A stretch of 64,000 bases of DNA from Enterobacter sp. JUb54 (GTDB taxonomy: Bacteria; Pseudomonadota; Gammaproteobacteria; Enterobacterales; Enterobacteriaceae), in contig NZ_CP060418.1 in the NCBI RefSeq assembly GCF_014298075.1, positions 2,356,001 to 2,420,000 on the forward strand, read 5' to 3'. The position numbers and the translations under genes are program-made. Positions 8,735 through 20,022 of this stretch are shown here, in pieces. Each line of letters starts with the position of its first letter. The stretch's first letter is position 1. The notes below the pieces were generated by a model. The model did no database searches and was not told the DNA's origin. It worked only from the letters and a program-made list of their open reading frames with translations.

Positions 8735-8763
8735 GCGGCGTCGCGGCACGCCGCTTCATTTTT
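8735..8763 (+). terminator. Terminator-like hairpin after mntS
   Basis: Arms GCGGCGT / ACGCCGC with a 6-base loop are followed by TTCATTTTT, starting right after the mntS stop codon. The remaining stretch to 9001 holds the opgE leader; I see no gene there. Confidence 0.65.
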
Positions 8764-9001
8764 CCGTCATAATTGGCCGTCATACTGGCTCGTTTCACCT
8801 CAATCCCGCCACTTTTTTCAAGTTTTGTAAGCTTTCTCTCAAAACAATCCGTTATGCCTGGTTGACCTTATCATTTGCAAGCCCTATCGTTTGTCAGCCC
8901 TGCCACTACTGCGGCTCACAGAGACCCTCTTCAGGCACTGTCCAGCAGGTTTTACCCCTTGATGCCAGGGGATGCACATGGCGTCTTTTTGATTATTAAC
9001 T

Positions 9002-10579
9002 ATGAATGTCACCCTGAAAGAAACGCTGGTCGCCCGGGGCTTAGTCCCCAATCCATGGACAGGATTTTATTTTTTACAGTCTCTGCTAATTAACCTGGCC
9101 CTCGGCTACGAATTTAGTCTGCTCTATACCGTCGCATTTACATGCGTGCTACATCTGCTGTGGCGCACGTTCCCGCGCGCGCAAAAAGTCGTGGTGGGAT
9201 GCTATTCCCTGCTCGCCGCCCTCTACTACCCTTTCGGGCAGGCCTACGGCGCGCCTAACTTCAATACGCTGCTGGCGCTGCACGCCACCAACGTCGAAGA
9301 GTCGACGGAAATTCTGACCATCTTCCCCTGGTACAACTACCTGTTGGGGGTCTTTATTCTTGCACTCGGCGTGATTGCCGTGCGCCGTAAACCGGAAGAG
9401 CGCAAACGCCTGAATAAAGTAGAAATACTCGGCGTGCTGTTCAGTATCGCCATTTTCTTCCTTCAGCCGGTGCAGAACCTGGCCTGGGGCGGCGTGTTTA
9501 AAGTGATCGATACCGGCTACCCTGCCTTTCGCTTCGTGAAAGACGTGGTGGTTAATAATAATGAAGTGCTGGATGAGCAGTCGCGCATGGCGCAGCTGGC
9601 CAACATGAAAGACAGCTGGCACGTGATGGCGGTCAAACCCAAATACCATCTCTATGTGGTGGTGATCGGGGAAAGCGCGCGCCGTGATGCGCTCGGGGCC
9701 TTTGGCGGGCACTGGGACAATACGCCGTTTGCCAGTTCGGTGAATGGCTATCTGTTTAATGACTACATTGCCGCCAGCGGCTCGACGCAAAAATCCCTTG
9801 GGTTGACGCTCAATCGGGTCGTCGACGGGAAACCGCTGTATCAGGATAACTTTGTTACCCTGGCGAACCGCGCAGGCTTTCAGACGTGGTGGTTTTCCAA
9901 TCAGGGTCAGATTGGCGAATACGATACGGCGATCGCCAGCATCGCCAAACGTGCGGATGAGGTACAGTTCCTCAAAAACGGCGATTTTGAAGCCAATAAA
10001 AATACCCAGGATGAGCAGCTCTTAAAGCTGACCGAACAGGTGCTCTCGGTGCAGCGCACCCAGCCGCAGCTGATCGTCCTGCATTTGATGGGTTCGCATC
10101 CGCAGGCCTGCGACCGTACCAAGGGCAAATATACCGTCTTCGTGCAGTCGAAAGAGACCTCCTGCTACCTCTACAGCATGACGCAAACCGATTCGCTGCT
10201 GGGCAAGCTCTATCATCAACTGCAAAATTCTGGCGATAGCTTCTCGATGACCTATTTCTCCGACCACGGTCTGGCCTTTAAGGAGCGTGGCAAAGAGGTG
10301 CAGTACCTGGCGCACGACGATAAGTATCAGCAAAACTTCCAGGTGCCGTTTATGGTGTTATCCAGCGATGATAAAGCGCATAAGGTCATTAAGGCACAGC
10401 GTTCTGCCAACGATTTCCTCGCCTTCTTCTCGCAGTGGACCGGGATCAGCGCCAAGGAGATTACCCCGCGCTATCGCTTTATCTCTGAACAGCGTGCCGG
10501 GCCAACCTTTATCACCAACTTCCAGCTGCAGAAGGTGGAGTACAGCCATCTGGGCACCGACGCCTTCACCATTCACTAA
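9002..10579 (+). CDS. opgE: Phosphoethanolamine transferase OpgE
   Basis: A 525-residue inner-membrane enzyme that adds phosphoethanolamine to osmoregulated periplasmic glucans. The N-terminal part (about 1-160) holds hydrophobic membrane segments. The periplasmic sulfatase-like domain starts near residue 215 with VVVIGESARRDALGAFGG. Family motifs include the AASGSTQKSLGLTLNR block with the candidate nucleophile Thr and YFSDHGLAFKERG with metal-binding Asp/His. It aligns end to end with E. coli YbiP/OpgE (527 aa). It converges on ompX with a shared terminator. Confidence 0.93.
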   Translation: MNVTLKETLVARGLVPNPWTGFYFLQSLLINLALGYEFSLLYTVAFTCVLHLLWRTFPRAQKVVVGCYSLLAALYYPFGQAYGAPNFNTLLALHATNVEESTEILTIFPWYNYLLGVFILALGVIAVRRKPEERKRLNKVEILGVLFSIAIFFLQPVQNLAWGGVFKVIDTGYPAFRFVKDVVVNNNEVLDEQSRMAQLANMKDSWHVMAVKPKYHLYVVVIGESARRDALGAFGGHWDNTPFASSVNGYLFNDYIAASGSTQKSLGLTLNRVVDGKPLYQDNFVTLANRAGFQTWWFSNQGQIGEYDTAIASIAKRADEVQFLKNGDFEANKNTQDEQLLKLTEQVLSVQRTQPQLIVLHLMGSHPQACDRTKGKYTVFVQSKETSCYLYSMTQTDSLLGKLYHQLQNSGDSFSMTYFSDHGLAFKERGKEVQYLAHDDKYQQNFQVPFMVLSSDDKAHKVIKAQRSANDFLAFFSQWTGISAKEITPRYRFISEQRAGPTFITNFQLQKVEYSHLGTDAFTIH

Positions 10580-10621
10580 CGCCGCCCGCCGCTGCCCGTC
10601 AGCGGCAGCCAGATTTCAGGC

Positions 10622-10654
10622 AAAAAAAATCCGCCCCTGTGAGGCGGATTTTTT
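10622..10654. terminator. Bidirectional terminator between opgE and ompX
   Basis: An 8-bp stem AATCCGCC / GGCGGATT has an A run on the left and a T run on the right, so it can end transcripts from both strands. Confidence 0.88.
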
Positions 10655-10669
10655 ATATCACCGAAGTGA

Positions 10670-11179
10670 TTAGAAGCTGTAACCAACGCCAGCGATCCAG
10701 GTACCAACGTCAACGTTACGAATACGAGACTGCTCGTAGGAGAAGTCCAGTGCAACGTTTTCGATCGGGTTGAACTGCATACCAGCACCGTAGGAGAAAC
10801 CGTAGTCGCTCATGTCGTGCTTGTTCGGGTAGCTGTTGTCCTGGAATTTACCGTGGCCAAGACCAACAACACCGTAGATGCTAGCCCAGTCGTTCAGACG
10901 GTAAGCCGGACCTGCAGTGATACCGTAGTACTGGCCTTTCTGGTAAACGCCGCCTTCGGTACGATCTTTTTCAGTGTAGGTGAAGGAACCGATAACACCC
11001 AGCGGGCTATTGTCTTGCTCGTAACGGTACTTCAGGTTGAAACCGCCTGCTTTGTTGGCTTCACCCTGCATGTCGCTCTGTGCATAACCACCGGTAACGG
11101 TAGAAGTTGCAGCGAAAGCAGTACCTACGGATGCTGCCAGTACAACAGCCAGTGCTGAAAAACGTGCAATTTTATTCAT
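10670..11179 (-). CDS. ompX: Outer membrane protein OmpX
   Basis: A small eight-stranded outer-membrane beta-barrel of the Ail/Lom family, 169 residues. The signal peptide ends at AFA before ATSTVTGGYAQSD. The C-terminus ends in the aromatic residue Phe (GVGYSF), the usual barrel-assembly signal. I choose ATG 11179, since GAGGTGG lies 4-10 bases ahead; the longer frame starts at a GTG that overlaps that ribosome site. It matches E. coli OmpX (171 aa). The mature protein is rich in aromatic residues and amphipathic strands. Confidence 0.95.
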   Translation of the reverse strand: MNKIARFSALAVVLAASVGTAFAATSTVTGGYAQSDMQGEANKAGGFNLKYRYEQDNSPLGVIGSFTYTEKDRTEGGVYQKGQYYGITAGPAYRLNDWASIYGVVGLGHGKFQDNSYPNKHDMSDYGFSYGAGMQFNPIENVALDFSYEQSRIRNVDVGTWIAGVGYSF

Positions 11180-11532
11180 AACCACCTCAAATGTGTTTCT
11201 AATAAGTCCTAAGTTTTAAATATATCAAAAACTTTCGAGAAACTCTTTTCACTTTACACTGTCTAACAGTGCTTTTCCTGTAACCAAAAGTTTCCGCAAT
11301 TCTGTAACAATCTGGAAAACAACCATTTTAATCGAAGACCCTGCTATTAACGCGCATTACTCACAGGGCGTGCATCCAGATAATTCCTAATCTACTAGTC
11401 GTTTAATCTACTCGTTGCGCTGTATTGTACGCATCTCGTCTGCGTTTTTTTCAACAATAGCTAAACCGTGGAAGGGTTCATCATTTACACTGGAACCTTT
11501 ACCTCATTTGACAAACCCTGACAGGAGAAAGG
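11180..11532. promoter_or_regulatory. Gene-free divergent region between ompX and rhtA
   Basis: This AT-rich stretch holds the long ompX leader and the rhtA promoter region. On the minus strand TGATATATT (11219-11227), an extended -10 shape, is a candidate ompX promoter element about 40 bases from the start. I see no convincing open reading frame here. Confidence 0.45.
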
Positions 11533-12420
11533 ATGCCCGGCTCGTCCCGCAAAGTACCGGCATGGCTGCCGATATTAGTCATTATAGTCGCGATGGTTTC
11601 GATTCAGAGCGGCGCATCGTTAGCAAAATCACTGTTCCCGCTCGTCGGAGCGCCGGGTGTCACCGCGCTGCGTCTGGCGCTGGGCACGCTGATTCTGGCT
11701 ATCGTCTTTAAGCCCTGGCGTCTGCGCTTCACCGCAGAGCAACGCCTGCCGTTGCTCTTCTACGGTCTCTCGCTAGGGGCGATGAACTACCTCTTCTATT
11801 TGTCCATCCAACGTATTCCGCTGGGGATTGCGGTGGCGCTGGAGTTTACCGGCCCGCTGGCGGTCGCGCTATTTGGCTCGCGTCGTCCGCTCGATTTCGT
11901 GTGGGTGGTTCTGGCGGTGCTGGGGCTGTGGTTTCTGCTGCCGCTGGGGCAGGATGTCGCCCAGATCGATCTGATCGGTGCATTGCTGGCGCTCGGCGCC
12001 GGGTCCTGCTGGGCGGTCTATATCCTGACCGGGCAGCGCGCCGGGGAAGAACACGGCCCGGCCACGGTAGCGATGGGCTCGCTGATTGCGTCGGTGATTT
12101 TTGTGCCGCTCGGCATGATCCAGGCCAGCGATACGCTGTTCCAGTGGGCGCTGCTGCCGCTGGGTCTGGCTATCGCGGTGCTCTCTACGGCACTGCCTTA
12201 CTCGCTGGAGATGATCGCCCTCACCCGCATGCCTACCCGAACCTTCGGCACCTTAATGAGCCTGGAACCGGCCCTCGCCGCCCTCTCCGGAATGGTATTC
12301 CTCGGCGAAACGCTGACGGTAACGCAAACCCTGGCGCTGGGGGCGATTATCCTCGCCTCGATGGGTTCCACCTTAACCATGCGTCGGGACAGCAAAATCG
12401 AAAAGGTCGATATCAGCTAG
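11533..12420 (+). CDS. rhtA: Threonine/homoserine exporter RhtA
   Basis: A 295-residue inner-membrane exporter of the DMT/EamA superfamily with ten predicted helices in two repeated five-helix halves. It exports threonine and homoserine. It has the same length as E. coli RhtA, with colinear blocks such as AKSLFPLVGAPGVTALRLAL, VALEFTGPLAVALF and YSLEMIALTRMPTRTFGTLM. AGGAGAAAGG lies before the ATG. It is a single gene divergent from ompX. Confidence 0.94.
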   Translation: MPGSSRKVPAWLPILVIIVAMVSIQSGASLAKSLFPLVGAPGVTALRLALGTLILAIVFKPWRLRFTAEQRLPLLFYGLSLGAMNYLFYLSIQRIPLGIAVALEFTGPLAVALFGSRRPLDFVWVVLAVLGLWFLLPLGQDVAQIDLIGALLALGAGSCWAVYILTGQRAGEEHGPATVAMGSLIASVIFVPLGMIQASDTLFQWALLPLGLAIAVLSTALPYSLEMIALTRMPTRTFGTLMSLEPALAALSGMVFLGETLTVTQTLALGAIILASMGSTLTMRRDSKIEKVDIS

Positions 12421-12430
12421 TTCTGCATGA

Positions 12431-12465
12431 CCGCTCCGCATGGCCACAGGTGCCATGCAGAGCGG
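12431..12465 (+). terminator. Hairpin after rhtA, possible terminator
   Basis: Arms CCGCTCCGCATGGC and GCCATGCAGAGCGG pair with one mismatch around a 7-base loop, 10 bases past the rhtA stop. Only a weak A/T-rich tail follows. Confidence 0.45.
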
Positions 12466-12574
12466 CAATATTCAAATTTAACTCATTGATTTTATATAAC
12501 TTACAAAACAGTCAACAACCCTACGCTATCAAACCGATAGAGACTACCACCCTCCGCGTTGCCCAATCCGTTGT

Positions 12575-12580
12575 TATAAT
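12575..12580 (+). promoter_or_regulatory. Candidate -10 of dps
   Basis: TATAAT lies 86 bases before the dps start without a recognisable -35. That fits the E. coli pattern, in which dps needs OxyR with IHF, or sigmaS. Confidence 0.5.
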
Positions 12581-12629
12581 GAGTCCCATCAGTGACCGAC
12601 TACACTTACTCCGGTCAATGCAAAATTGA

Positions 12630-13169
<540 letters not shown>

Positions 13170-13181
13170 TCCTCGCCTGTC

Positions 13182-13209
13182 GCCGTCAGCATCGCTGGCG
13201 GCTTTTTTT
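13182..13209 (+). terminator. Rho-independent terminator of dps
   Basis: Arms GCCGTCAGC / GCTGGCGGC (one G-T pair) around a 3-base loop are followed by seven T residues. Confidence 0.88.
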
Positions 13210-13255
13210 CAGATTATCCTCAGATATTCGCCTTTTTATCCCCTCCGCCGTTAAG

Positions 13256-13429
13256 CGCACCATTTTAGTGCACAACATTGAGCAAAATGTGCGCTAAGGT
13301 AAATCAATTGTAATAATTACCTCACACAATCGTTACGGCAAGATTGTTTCCACCTGGTGTTTGCGTTAAAAATGCACTTGTTAAACGATGCGTTAATGAC
13401 GCACCAAAACGACGCCCCATAACGGTGCA
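13256..13429 (+). promoter_or_regulatory. NtrC-binding sites upstream of glnHPQ
   Basis: CGCACCATTTTAGTGCA (13256-13272) fits the NtrC consensus (TGCAC-N7-GTGCA) with one mismatch in the half-sites. Two weaker copies lie closer to the promoter: 13400-13416 and CGCCCCATAACGGTGCA (13413-13429). The last pair is about 100-125 bases from the expected start, as at E. coli glnHp2. The rest of the 13170-13571 gap holds no gene. Confidence 0.7.
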
Positions 13430-13499
13430 CTTACCGTTCCCTTTACCCTAAATCGTGCAACAGGATTCGCCTCGTTTGTTATAAAACAACAAGTTGTAA

Positions 13500-14318
<819 letters not shown>

Positions 14319-14338
14319 TAATCAGCATCTCTTCTTAC

Positions 14339-14409
14339 AGGTCTGCTGAGGTTTGACTCCCCGGATATCGCCACAATCCGTTATCCGGGCATCCTCTCAC
14401 CGCAGACCT
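14339..14409 (+). repeat. Nested hairpin between glnH and glnP (REP-like)
   Basis: The outer arms AGGTCTGC (14339-14346) and GCAGACCT (14402-14409) enclose inner arms CCCGGATA (14360-14367) and TATCCGGG (14382-14389). The inner part resembles a degenerate REP element. In the mRNA it could protect the glnH message from 3' decay, giving more binding protein than membrane subunits. Confidence 0.7.
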
Positions 14410-14467
14410 GAGTCATTTTTTCACAGAGGGTGACCTCTGTTGTTCGACACGGTAACAGGAACACATT

Positions 14468-15123
14468 ATGCAGTTTGACTGGAGTGCCATCTGGCCCGCC
14501 ATTCCAATTTTGCTGGAAGGCGCCAAAATGACGCTGTGGATCTCCGTCCTCGGCCTGGCTGGCGGCTTGATTATCGGCCTCGTCGCCGGTTTCGCCCGCT
14601 GCTTTGGCGGCTGGATTGCCAACCACGTAGCGTTAGTCTTCATTGAGATCATCCGCGGCACCCCCATCGTCGTCCAGGTCATGTTTATCTACTTCGCCTT
14701 GCCAATGGCGTTTAATGATTTACGTATTGACCCGTTCTCGGCGGCGGTTGTGACGATCATGATCAACTCCGGTGCCTATATCGCAGAAATCACCCGCGGG
14801 GCGGTGCTCTCTATTCACAAAGGCTTCCGTGAAGCTGGCCTGGCCCTCGGCCTGTCCCGTCGCGAAACCATCCGCCACGTGATTCTGCCGCTGGCGCTGC
14901 GCCGTATGCTGCCGCCGCTGGGTAACCAGTGGATCATCAGCATCAAAGATACCTCGCTGTTTATCGTCATCGGCGTGGCTGAACTGACCCGCCAGGGCCA
15001 GGAGATTATTGCCGGTAACTTCCGCGCGCTGGAGATCTGGAGCGCCGTTGCCGTGATTTATCTGATCATCACCCTGGTGTTGAGCTTTATTCTGCGTCGT
15101 CTTGAAAGAAGGATGAAAATCCT

Positions 15124-15127
<4 letters not shown>
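14468..15127 (+). CDS. glnP: Glutamine ABC transporter permease GlnP
   Basis: A 219-residue inner-membrane permease of the polar amino acid (HisMQ/GlnP) family. About five hydrophobic segments are visible. The cytoplasmic EAA loop that docks to GlnQ is [25 protein letters not shown]. It matches E. coli GlnP in length. The stop overlaps the glnQ start by 4 bases. Confidence 0.96.
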
Positions 15128-15846
<719 letters not shown>

Positions 15847-15855
15847 TGTCTCCAA

Positions 15856-15883
15856 CGGCTCCCCACCCTGGGGAGCCGCTTTC
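15856..15883 (+). terminator. Terminator of the glnHPQ operon
   Basis: A 9-bp stem CGGCTCCCC / GGGGAGCCG with a 5-base loop is followed by CTTTCC, 10 bases past the glnQ stop. The T tract is short. Confidence 0.6.
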
Positions 15884-15957
15884 CAGATTTCTCTCACGCC
15901 GATAACCTGCTTTTCAACTTCTATACTTAATCGTTTTGAAGAAGAAAGGAGTCTCCC

Positions 15958-18180
15958 GTGCCGTGGATCCTGTTACTGCTCGCCTCGCTGTTTGCCGCCC
16001 CGCTGTCGGCAGCCACGTTGCCAGGCCTTCCAACGGCCACCGCTGAACAATCATCAGCCAGCAGCGAACCCGACCTTGAGACCAAAAAAGCGGCCTATGC
16101 GGCACTGGCTGACGTGCTGGAAAATGAAAGCGCACGTAAAGAGCTGATTGACCAGCTCCGTTCCGCAGCCGCCACTCCGCCACCGGCCACGACCCCGGCG
16201 CTGACGCCGCCGGAGGTGACCGATGAGCGCACGGTGCTGGAAAACGTTACCCAGGTCAGCCGCGAGTACGGAGAGCGCTTTGCTTCGCGGTTCTCGCAGC
16301 TGTGGCGCAATATCACCGCCTCTACCCACAAACCCTTCCATGCCGACACCTTCCGCAACGCCGCCGGCTACTTCCTGCTGCTGGCCTCGCTGGTGTTTGC
16401 CTTCTGGTGGCTGGTGCGGCTGGCGGCCCTGCCGCTGTATCGCAAAATGGGCCAATGGGGACGGCGTAAAAACCACGACCGCAGCAACTGGCTGCACCTC
16501 CCGGCAACCATCGCCGGGGCCTTTATCTTCGACCTGCTGCTGCTGGCGCTGACGCTGTTTGTCGGCCAGATGCTCAGCGACCGTTTTAACGGTGGCAACC
16601 GGACCATCGCCTTCCAGCAAAGCCTGTTTCTCAACGCCTTCGCCCTGATTGAGTTCTTTAAAGCCATTCTGCGGCTGATATTCTGCCCGCGGGTGGCGGA
16701 GCTTCGGCCCTTTGCGATAAGCGATGAGGGGGCAAAATACTGGAACCTGCGCCTGAGCGCGCTCAGCAGCCTGATCGGCTACGGTCTGATCGTGGCGGTG
16801 CCGATTATCTCCAACCAGGTCAATGTGCAGGTCGGGGCGCTGGCGAACGTGGTCATCATGCTGTGCATCACCCTGTGGGCGCTGTACCTGATTTTCCACA
16901 ATAAAAAGATGATTACCCTGGGGCTTATCCAGCTGGCGGACCGCTCGCTGGCCTTCTTCAGCCTGTTCATCCGCGCTTTTGCGCTGGTCTGGCACTGGCT
17001 GGCCTGCGCCTACTTTATCGTGCTGTTTTTCTTTTCGCTCTTTGACCCCGGCAACAGCCTGAAATTTATGATGGGGGCGACGGTGCGCAGCCTGGCTATC
17101 ATCGGCGCCGCGGCGCTGCTCTCCGGCATTTTGTCGCGCTGGATTGCCAAAACCATCACCCTGTCGGCGCAGACGCAGCGCCTTTATCCGGAACTGCAAA
17201 AACGGCTCAACGGCTGGATCTCGGTTTCGCTAAAGGCCGCCCGTATCCTGGTGGTCTGCGTCGCCGTGATGCTGCTGTTGAGCGCCTGGGGTCTGTTCGA
17301 TTTCTGGAACTGGATGCAGCACGGTGCCGGGCAGAAAGCGGTGGATGTGCTGATCCGCATCGCGCTGATCCTCTTCTTCTCTGCCATCGGATGGACGCTG
17401 CTTGCCAGCCTGATTGAGAACCGTCTGGCTTCCGATATTCACGGTCGCCCGCTGCCCGGCGCTCGCGCCCGTACGCTGTTGACGCTGTTTCGCAATGCGC
17501 TGGCGGTGATCATCAGCACCATTACGGTGATGATCCTGCTGTCGGAAGTGGGGGTCAATATTGCTCCGCTGCTGGCCGGCGCCGGTGCGCTGGGTCTGGC
17601 CATCTCCTTCGGCGCCCAGACGCTGGTGAAAGATATTATCACCGGCATTTTTATCCAGTTTGAGAACGGTATGAACACCGGGGATCTGGTAACTATCGGT
17701 CCGTTAACCGGTACCGTGGAGAGGATGTCGATTCGGTCCGTCGGCGTGCGTCAGGATACCGGCGCGTACCATATTATCCCGTGGTCTTCGATCACCACCT
17801 TCGCCAACTTCGTGCGCGGTATTGGTTCGGTGGTTGCCAACTACGACGTCGACAGACAGGAAGATCTGGATAAAGCCGCGCAGGCATTGAAAGCGGCGGT
17901 GGCGGATGTGATGGATCAGGAGGAGATTCGTGGACTGGTGATCGGCGAGCCGTCCTATGCCGGGCTGGTCGGCCTGAGCAATACGGCGTTTACGCTGCGG
18001 GTTACCTTCACCACCCTGCCGTTGAAGCAGTGGACGGTCCGCTTCGCCCTCGACACCCAGGTGAAAAAGCACTTCGACCTGGCGGGGGTTCGCGCACCGG
18101 TGCAAACCTATCAGGTGCTGCCGATGCCCGCCGCGATTTCCGCCCCCGGGGCACCGCCGATGCCCTCAGAGCCAACATAA
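15958..18180 (+). CDS. ybiO: Mechanosensitive channel YbiO (MscS family)
   Basis: A 740-residue inner-membrane channel of the MscS family that gives the MscM-type conductance under osmotic downshift. It has a signal-like N-terminus, a periplasmic region, many membrane helices (from about 135), and an MscS core near 510-620. The pore helix is rich in Gly/Ala (IAPLLAGAGALGLAISFGAQTLVKD, shown here in part of the TM3 region). It aligns along its length with E. coli YbiO (741 aa). It starts at GTG 15958 behind AAGGAG. Confidence 0.94.
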   Translation: MPWILLLLASLFAAPLSAATLPGLPTATAEQSSASSEPDLETKKAAYAALADVLENESARKELIDQLRSAAATPPPATTPALTPPEVTDERTVLENVTQVSREYGERFASRFSQLWRNITASTHKPFHADTFRNAAGYFLLLASLVFAFWWLVRLAALPLYRKMGQWGRRKNHDRSNWLHLPATIAGAFIFDLLLLALTLFVGQMLSDRFNGGNRTIAFQQSLFLNAFALIEFFKAILRLIFCPRVAELRPFAISDEGAKYWNLRLSALSSLIGYGLIVAVPIISNQVNVQVGALANVVIMLCITLWALYLIFHNKKMITLGLIQLADRSLAFFSLFIRAFALVWHWLACAYFIVLFFFSLFDPGNSLKFMMGATVRSLAIIGAAALLSGILSRWIAKTITLSAQTQRLYPELQKRLNGWISVSLKAARILVVCVAVMLLLSAWGLFDFWNWMQHGAGQKAVDVLIRIALILFFSAIGWTLLASLIENRLASDIHGRPLPGARARTLLTLFRNALAVIISTITVMILLSEVGVNIAPLLAGAGALGLAISFGAQTLVKDIITGIFIQFENGMNTGDLVTIGPLTGTVERMSIRSVGVRQDTGAYHIIPWSSITTFANFVRGIGSVVANYDVDRQEDLDKAAQALKAAVADVMDQEEIRGLVIGEPSYAGLVGLSNTAFTLRVTFTTLPLKQWTVRFALDTQVKKHFDLAGVRAPVQTYQVLPMPAAISAPGAPPMPSEPT

Positions 18181-18186
18181 TGTGGT

Positions 18187-18206
18187 GTCAGCCCACCGGG
18201 GCTGAC
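18187..18206. terminator. Small hairpin between ybiO and rlmF
   Basis: An 8-bp stem GTCAGCCC / GGGCTGAC with a 4-base loop lies between two convergent genes. No T tract follows, so a terminator role is uncertain. Confidence 0.35.
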
Positions 18207-18232
18207 CATTCGCGCTGGCTCGCAGACCAGTA

Positions 18233-19147
18233 TTACAGTGGACGGCGGCGTTTAGCCTCATCCATAAAGGTCCAGGCGATAAAGCGGCTCTGCTTCTGCC
18301 CCTGGGCCATCTCTTTTTTCACCACCTTCACCGCCCCAACCTCGGTCAGCGCACGGTACAGCGGCGGCAGGTTATCGCCGCGTGAAACCAGCGAGGTAAA
18401 CCATTTCACCTGGCGGCCAAAGGCCTGGCTTTCGCGGATCATCTGGGTGATGAACGCCACTTCGCCGCCTTCACACCACAGCTCCTGCTGCTGGCCGCCG
18501 AAGTTCAACACGCTATCCGTTCCCAGCCCAAGGTTACGGCGCTTGCGCTCACCGCCGGCCTGGGCGCTGGCGGCTGAGTCGTGGAACGGCGGGTTGCATA
18601 ACGTCGCCTCGAAGGTCTCGTTTTTATGAATAATTCCGCTAAAGATTGCGCCGCTCTCTTTCTGCCGACGCAGACGGATTTGACGGCTGAGCCCAGGGTT
18701 GGCGCTGATGATCGCCTGCGCGCTGGAGAGCGCTTCCTGGCTGATTTCGCTGCCGGTAAAGCGCCAGCCGTACTCGTGCACGCCAATCAGCGGATAGATT
18801 AAGTTTGCACCGGTCCCGACGTCCAGGATACTGGCATTCTCAGGGATCGTGCCGCTATCCAGCGCCAGCAGGTCGGCCAGATGATGGATATAATCCGCCC
18901 TTCCCGGCACCGGTGGGCATAAAAAGCCGTCCGGAATATCCCAGTGTTTCACCGCGTAAAAGTGCGCCAGCAGCGCCTTATTCAGCGCCTTCACCGCCAG
19001 CGGATTGGCAAAATCAATGGTCTGCTCGCCCACCGGATTCAGGGTGATAAAGCCTTGCAGCTCGGGGTGAGCCTGGCATAGCACGGGCAAGTCATAACGT
19101 TGATGGTGACGGTTACGCGGGTGTAATCCCGGTTTCTGGGCTTTCAT
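18233..19147 (-). CDS. rlmF: 23S rRNA (adenine-1618 N6) methyltransferase RlmF
   Basis: A 304-residue SAM-dependent enzyme that methylates A1618 of 23S rRNA. The SAM-binding motif is [17 protein letters not shown] (about 105-121) and the N6-adenine motif IV is CNPPFHDS (about 183-190). The N-terminus is basic ([18 protein letters not shown]). It matches E. coli YbiN/RlmF (308 aa). AAGGAG precedes the ATG. Confidence 0.94.
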   Translation of the reverse strand: MKAQKPGLHPRNRHHQRYDLPVLCQAHPELQGFITLNPVGEQTIDFANPLAVKALNKALLAHFYAVKHWDIPDGFLCPPVPGRADYIHHLADLLALDSGTIPENASILDVGTGANLIYPLIGVHEYGWRFTGSEISQEALSSAQAIISANPGLSRQIRLRRQKESGAIFSGIIHKNETFEATLCNPPFHDSAASAQAGGERKRRNLGLGTDSVLNFGGQQQELWCEGGEVAFITQMIRESQAFGRQVKWFTSLVSRGDNLPPLYRALTEVGAVKVVKKEMAQGQKQSRFIAWTFMDEAKRRRPL

Positions 19148-19242
19148 GGCAATCTCCTTTGAACAGCCGCGTAAGATACCCGTTGACGGCGGCGCGGTAA
19201 ATAAGGGAGTCTGGATATCTACTCTTCGGTTACGGGTGTTCT

Positions 19243-19857
19243 ATGTATTTCTATCAACCTTCACAGGGACATGGCCTGCCGCACGACCCGCTAAACGCGA
19301 TTATCGGACCACGGCCCATCGGCTGGATTTCTTCTCTGGACGCCGCAGGGCAGCGCAATCTTGCCCCCTACAGCTTCTTTAACTGCTTTAACTATCGGCC
19401 ACCGATTATTGGCTTTGCCAGCAGCGGATGGAAAGACAGTGTACAGAATATTGTCGAAACCAAAGAATTTGTCTGGAACCTGGCGACCCGCGAGCTGGCG
19501 GAAGCCATGAACGAGACCTCTGCCAGCATTCCGCGTAGCGAAGATGAGTTTGCGCGTGGCGGATTAACCCCCGCAGCCAGTCGCCTCGTCGCCGCGCCCC
19601 GGGTCGCGGAAAGCCCGGTGAACTTCGAATGCCGGCTATCGCAATGCATTCGCCTGACCACCGCCGACGGGGACGCTGTCGATAGCTGGCTGGTTTTGGG
19701 TGAAGTCGTGGCGGTGCATATCGACGATGCCCTACTGGAAAATGGTATTTATCAGACCGCGAAGGCCCGGCCGATTCTGCGCGCCGGTGGGCCGAGCGCC
19801 TACTACACGATTGATGAGAGCCTGCGCTTCGATCTGATCCGCCCGGACGCCCGCTAA
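19243..19857 (+). CDS. Flavin reductase-like protein (FMN-binding split barrel)
   Basis: A 204-residue protein of the flavin reductase-like domain family (DIM6/NTAB type). It shows DPLNAIIGPRPIGWISSLDAAGQRNLAPYS at the N-terminus, typical for the FMN phosphate-binding region, and NFECRLSQCIRL further on. The family binds FMN and often supplies reduced flavin to a partner enzyme, but no monooxygenase gene is adjacent. E. coli K-12 has no gene at this place. The ribosome site is weak. A strong terminator follows at 19875. Confidence 0.82.
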   Translation: MYFYQPSQGHGLPHDPLNAIIGPRPIGWISSLDAAGQRNLAPYSFFNCFNYRPPIIGFASSGWKDSVQNIVETKEFVWNLATRELAEAMNETSASIPRSEDEFARGGLTPAASRLVAAPRVAESPVNFECRLSQCIRLTTADGDAVDSWLVLGEVVAVHIDDALLENGIYQTAKARPILRAGGPSAYYTIDESLRFDLIRPDAR

Positions 19858-19874
19858 CGCCTGGGCGCCCGATC

Positions 19875-19911
19875 CCAGCAGCCCGGCCGGCCAGTCGGGC
19901 GGCTGGTTTTT
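19875..19911 (+). terminator. Rho-independent terminator of the flavin reductase gene
   Basis: Arms CCAGC-A-GCCCG and CGGGC-G-GCTGG pair over ten positions around a loop of about 10 bases and are followed by five T residues. Confidence 0.85.
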
Positions 19912-20022
19912 CTGCCCGCCTGATCCCTAAAAAAACCTTTGGTTTCGCTGATTTATCCCACCGCTCCTGCCAGAAAGACCTAAACTTAAGGTATGTCCCA
20001 TGCTGTTAATGAGGATATGCTC

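Noticed and set aside
9149-9790. 213-residue minus-strand frame opposite opgE
   Set aside because: Antisense shadow of a conserved transferase gene.
11180-11185. Upstream GTG start for ompX
   Set aside because: The codon overlaps the GAGGTGG ribosome site that serves the ATG two codons later.
13279-13294. Another NtrC-like stretch (TGAGCAAAATGTGCGC) before glnH
   Set aside because: Only the AAAATG centre and scattered bases agree; the half-sites do not.
16054-17199. 381-residue minus-strand frame inside ybiO
   Set aside because: Antisense shadow of a conserved channel gene, with composition typical of a reversed frame and no start signals.
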